A DNA stretch of 64,000 bases. Origin: Pohlia nutans (Eukaryota; Streptophyta; Bryopsida; Bryales; Mniaceae). Both the position numbers and the translations under genes were made by a program. Positions 59,798-64,000 of the stretch are shown here, in pieces. The DNA is taken from positions 18,556,113 through 18,620,112 of the forward strand of contig CM040092.1 of NCBI GenBank assembly GCA_022496805.1. The letters are read 5' to 3'. The notes beneath the pieces are model-generated. The model was not told where the DNA came from and did no database searches. It worked only from the letters and a program-made list of their open reading frames with translations. Within the stretch, counting starts at the first letter, position 1. Every line of letters starts with the position of its first letter.

Positions 59798-60690
59798 TCA
59801 ATTATATTGCGGCTTGAAATGTCTTTTGATTGTGAGGATTTTATAATTTGGCATACACGGTGTTTGTTGTGAAAAGTGTACAGTCAATAATTAAAGGGAA
59901 GCACTTTTGTGGCCGTTAAGAATAAGATGTTTGTTCTTTATAATTCCAAATGAGTAGAAATAACTGTAATCATAGATATACTAAAAGAAATTATAACATC
60001 AATATTGGAATTAGATAATTTTCTTGTGACCAAATTTGATTATAATCTATGCACCAAAGTAAATCTTACCCAATTTGTTGGAAAACTCTTCCGATTTTTT
60101 TGCATTCAGCGGGAGGAGAAAAGTGGCTAGGATGTCTCACCCATTTAATGTGCTTATGCTATTCTACACTTTTGTTCATAAATTTGGTCCTTTTTAATTA
60201 ATTATGACATAATTCTCATATTGGTCATAGTTAATTAGAGGAATGGGCCTCTAGAATAAAAAATCATTTCATGAGTCAATATATTTCAAAAGGATCTAGC
60301 AATTTAGATTGGGAGGGTTTTTTGAGTTGTACAATTCTTTTATTTTAAAGTTGATTTTAAAAGAAGTGTGTTTTGATATGTTTGAAAAGACAATTACTTT
60401 TAACAAGCATATTATTTAAGAGGTGTCTAACATTGATGTTTGTGACATTCATAACCTGATACGATCAACATTTTTTTACCACTAAGTTAAGAAACTATTA
60501 TTAAATCATATAAATGACAATTTTGATCAATATTAAAAAGAAACAACATTTCATTCATTAAGAAATCTTTGAATATTTGTAAGATTTGTAGCAAGGTTAT
60601 TAATCAACAAATTTCAATCACCAAAATTATTATTCTTTTTGTTTTTAACCTTAACAACCACAATCTTGCAAAAAAAATTTAAAATCAATA
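59798..60690. repeat. Dispersed repeat, copy 2 (empty TTAA site)
   Basis: Copy of 52035-52783 plus 53926-53975 without the 1,138-bp element. The junction reads GTTTTTAACCTTAACAACCA with a single TTAA at 60645-60648. Confidence 0.72.
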
Positions 60691-61144
60691 GGACTTCGCT
60701 TCTTTCCACAATGACGAAGTGAAAGTCAATAAAATTGAATAAGACATGAAAGGCTAGGTTACTTCACATAATAATCTTTGAGGGCAGAACGGAACAGTTG
60801 TGGGAACTTGGAAGACCATCCAAGGATGTGAAAAACTAGGTTACATCATAGAAAACCTTGGCCTCGCCAACTCTGTTATAAACCCTACAACCATTGGAAA
60901 GTTACAAGTGGAACTTATAGTCATCAACACCATTTTTTTAAATTGACTTTGGTGTAAGCATTATTCTTGTAGTTGTGGGTATGACTATAGGTACAACTAA
61001 AGTTGATATGTTCCTTTCATTCTTTAGAGACTTATATTTCCTACATTATATTGTACACCAAAATGAATCAAAATATGTAATTCATTACTTAAATTGTCCA
61101 AATTAACAACCGTTTTTCTTTGCTATAGTATAAGTCATCAAAAG
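60691..61144. other. Intergenic, nothing recognised
   Basis: AT-rich, only short frames, no repeat ends seen. Confidence 0.4.
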
Positions 61145-61805
61145 ATGCTAAAAATGTCCAAAGTTCGCTACGAAGAATAGAACAGTTCCGAGCAATCACG
61201 ATGTCGTCCAAAACGAAGTAATTGTTTTGAATTTTTTCTAGATATACTAAAAATCATGTATGATCTACTATAAAAAAATCTGAGTTTTTTTTTTTTAAAA
61301 ACCGCTAAGAATGTCCAAAGTCTGCGGGTGCTACTGCTGTTGCTGCAAAAAAAAACAAACAAAGAGCTTTTAGCCTTCACGATTTCATAAAAAATAATAT
61401 AAAAAAATTAATTTCTTTTCTACATATACAAAAATACTTGCATCATCTAGTGCAAAAACAATTTTGAAAAAGAAAAGTTTTCAACACTACTAAAAATGTC
61501 CAAAGTCAGCTGCAAAAAAAATACAGCTCCCAGCCATTTCAAATTCGTCCATTACAAAATCTAATTTTTTGAAAAAAAATCTACATGTACACAAAAGCCT
61601 GCATGCTCTACTACAAAAATAATATTGAAAAATAAGTTATATATACCGCTACAAATGTCCAAAGTTCGTTGCAAAATAAAAACAGCTCCTAGCCATCACA
61701 ATTTTGTCAAAAAAAACATCATTCAATATTTTAAATTTCTTTCTATTTAAAAAAAAATTCTACAAAGATTATTATAAAAGAAAATTGATGTTTTTTAACA
61801 TGGCA
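61145..61805. repeat. Four degenerate tandem units of ~155-180 bp
   Basis: Units begin at about 61145, 61304, 61486 and 61650, each with (G)CTA(A/C)(A/G)AATGTCCAAAGT, then a CAGCTCC(T/C)AGCCAT-like and a TCTAC-ATATAC-like block. AT-rich and non-coding. Confidence 0.65.
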
Positions 61806-64000
61806 AAAAAATTCTCAATGACAATTTGCATTTATTATTAACAAAGACTTTCAATCTCTTGTGCAAGCAAATTCATGTAGTCTGTTGGTTGAGTACTAGT
61901 GTTTGTAGATAGAAGGTCAAGGTTTTGAATTTGGTTGCCGTCATTGGGGCTCGGGCAAACCCTAAGGTAGGCCCTGAAATTTTGAACCCCGAAATTTTGG
62001 GGAGGCCCAAATTTTTTATTATTTTTGGCCGGATTGGAAAATAATTTCTGGTTGTTTAATTAGTTGTTTGGTCATACAACCGGACATATAACTAGGTATA
62101 GTCGTACTTTAAATTGGTCCGTAGTGACTAGGAAAAACATTTTTCCCAATATTTAATGTTTACAAATTATGACGAAAGTTCCAGTCATATTTTCAGTTAC
62201 AAAATCCCAGTTTTGTTTTAGTGTAGGGGTGTCTTCTCCAATGCTCTTTGAATCATTTTTACCATTATTTTTATCTTTGTGCTTTGTCCTAAATGTTTTC
62301 TATAGATATTCTTTTGAATATTTTACACTTAGTCTAAAAGATTTTCGATGATCATTTAGGATTTCATGAGTTTGTTTTTTACATTATGAACATGTAACTA
62401 AAATTTTGGTCTATAAATTTAAATTTCTACGTGTTAGTTGAAATGCAAGTTATTCTTGACAACATGTCACTTGAAGGTAAAAATTGAAAGCAACACATCA
62501 AAGAAATTTAAAAATACTTTTCAATCCCTAACACTACTTTAAATCTTAGAAACATTGCCCTTTGGTCTACTTAATAAAATTCCCTTTTCAATCGTGACCT
62601 TTCAAATGTAAACCATCAAACATATATAATAAAAATTAGTGTTTACTAGCTAACTATTTAATGTACTCTGAGTTTCTTGATTTCATGCATTTCTTAAAAA
62701 CCTCTAGTAGCCATTCTAGTAAGATGTTTTTAAAAACAATTAGTTATCTTTATTGTCTTGTATTGTAAATTGTTAGCTCTAGTAACCTTTCAAGAGTAAT
62801 GATTGATACACAAGCACTATTAGTCAATTGGTCTATTGGTCTACATGGCAAATAGTGATGGCATTGTAAATGCTTGCAATGGAAGTTTCCAAATGCACTT
62901 TTATGCATCTCCATTTCATTCATAGTTTGAAACGAATAATTGATAGTATCGAAACTATTTTCAAAACGATACTCAAACACTTTGGTGCAGTCTTGATTAC
63001 CTTAACTCCTGTAGCATTTGGGGCACACCCCTCGGCTATAGCGGGTTCAAATTCAAGTTATGGAAAACATTGGAAACGAGAGGAAGCTTCGTCAATCACT
63101 TTGTGGAGGCCTTTGCGTTAGATTTGATTAACAATCTCAAAGAAGAAATTGTAGCGAATTGCCGATACAAGCTACACACTAAGTTAGGGATCTTCTTTTT
63201 AGAATTTCTTCATACTGCAGAAGAACTGGCGAGTGACTAGGGTTGCCTCGGAGTCTTCACATTTCTCCTTGTTCTGCCAACCAACACCTACTAGGCGACC
63301 GACTTGTTTGTATTTTGTACTAGAGCAATTCACATTGATCGCGCATACCTGATGTGGTTCAACTTATGATTTACCCACTGTACAGTCCCCTACATATTGC
63401 TTACGAATTCTATGCCTCCAGTCCTTGAGCTTCATGTCTTACAGGAGTGGAAAATGGTCCAAAACTCCCAGATTAGAGCACCTCTTGCAAAGAAATTTGG
63501 TCAGCAGAATCCTGAGTTTGTCCTAAGTGTGGAAATGATAAAATTTTGCATGGAGGCGTGGAGCATTCATTACGGTGATAAGAATTTCACCACCATCGAC
63601 CAAATGGCCGAAAAATGTTGCTTTGAAAAGTGGCCACCACCCAAAATCGGACATCACACCCTATTGATATTTTGGGCTACTGGCACACACAACCAAGTAT
63701 GCTTGCTGTCCACAACGCCGAATTGAGTAATTAATGCTCTAATCTGTTTTAGACATCTGGAATTCTGAAAAGGGGGCTTATGAATGATGAGGAGCATACC
63801 CATGCATACACTATTGTATAAATGGCAGTGGCATACAAAGTAGGGATTGTCCATGAGTCATTACCAGCAGTGTGATGTAGGAGTTGATTTGGGAGTCCTA
63901 CCTGATGTGGAGAGGTGATTTGATCAAAGATTATCTTTAAGTGAGAGCTGCTTCTCTGAGTTGACTCCAAGCTTGTTCATCTTTCATGTGAGAGTTCCAG
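61806..64000. other. Intergenic to window end; one unrecognised frame
   Basis: A 109-codon plus frame (63397-63726) starting MLTNSMPPVLELHVLQEWKM has several Cys and Trp residues but no family I know; it could be an exon of a gene continuing past the window or a transposon remnant. No other structure seen. Confidence 0.3.

Overview
The window is nuclear DNA of a land plant. Genes are spliced with GT-AG introns, intergenic DNA is AT-rich and full of short transposons, and the recognisable proteins are of plant type: type I methionine aminopeptidase, NUP62, and a sacsin-like giant protein ending in a RING finger. A plant-type Stowaway MITE and CACTA-type MITEs agree with this. A TPR-RING gene and piggyBac-like TTAA elements make me lean towards a seed-free plant (bryophyte, lycophyte or fern), but that is inference and I cannot name the species.

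Layout. 0.4-0.9 kb: last three exons of a methionine aminopeptidase 1 gene (+). 2.1-4.4 kb: transposon remnants. 4.66-11.30 kb: complete NUP62 nucleoporin gene on the minus strand, 12 coding exons, 716 codons, with three tandem ~200-bp repeats directly upstream of its ATG. 12.0-17.9 kb: tRNA-like repeats, TTAA elements and a LINE fragment. 17.89-19.25 kb: intronless RING + TPR gene (-). 20.3-29.9 kb: nested and tandem transposons, including a 1,032-bp palindrome. 29.9-31.7 kb: probable leader/promoter of the next gene, made of three degenerate ~300-400-bp tandem copies. 31.69-48.73 kb: complete sacsin-like gene (+), 13 coding exons, 4,764 codons. 49.5-57.3 kb: more elements and dispersed repeats. 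57.5-59.0 kb: two exons whose product ends like the C-terminal domain of CstF64. 59.1-64 kb: repeats and unrecognised sequence.

The coding genes look like unrelated housekeeping functions (N-terminal Met removal, nuclear pore transport, proteostasis, RNA 3' processing) and there is no operon-like logic. The most unusual content is the mobile DNA: about 16 short non-coding elements with ends CCCC(T)TAAACG-like and flanking TTAA. Two separate comparisons inside the window show an unoccupied single TTAA where another copy carries an element flanked by TTAA (or its one-base variant). These elements nest in each other and in other transposons, sometimes share one TTAA between neighbours, and most carry a small hairpin just inside the end.

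All exon boundaries were read by eye from splice motifs, reading frame and remembered family similarity. Both large gene models come out as whole numbers of codons with one terminal stop, which is a strong internal check.
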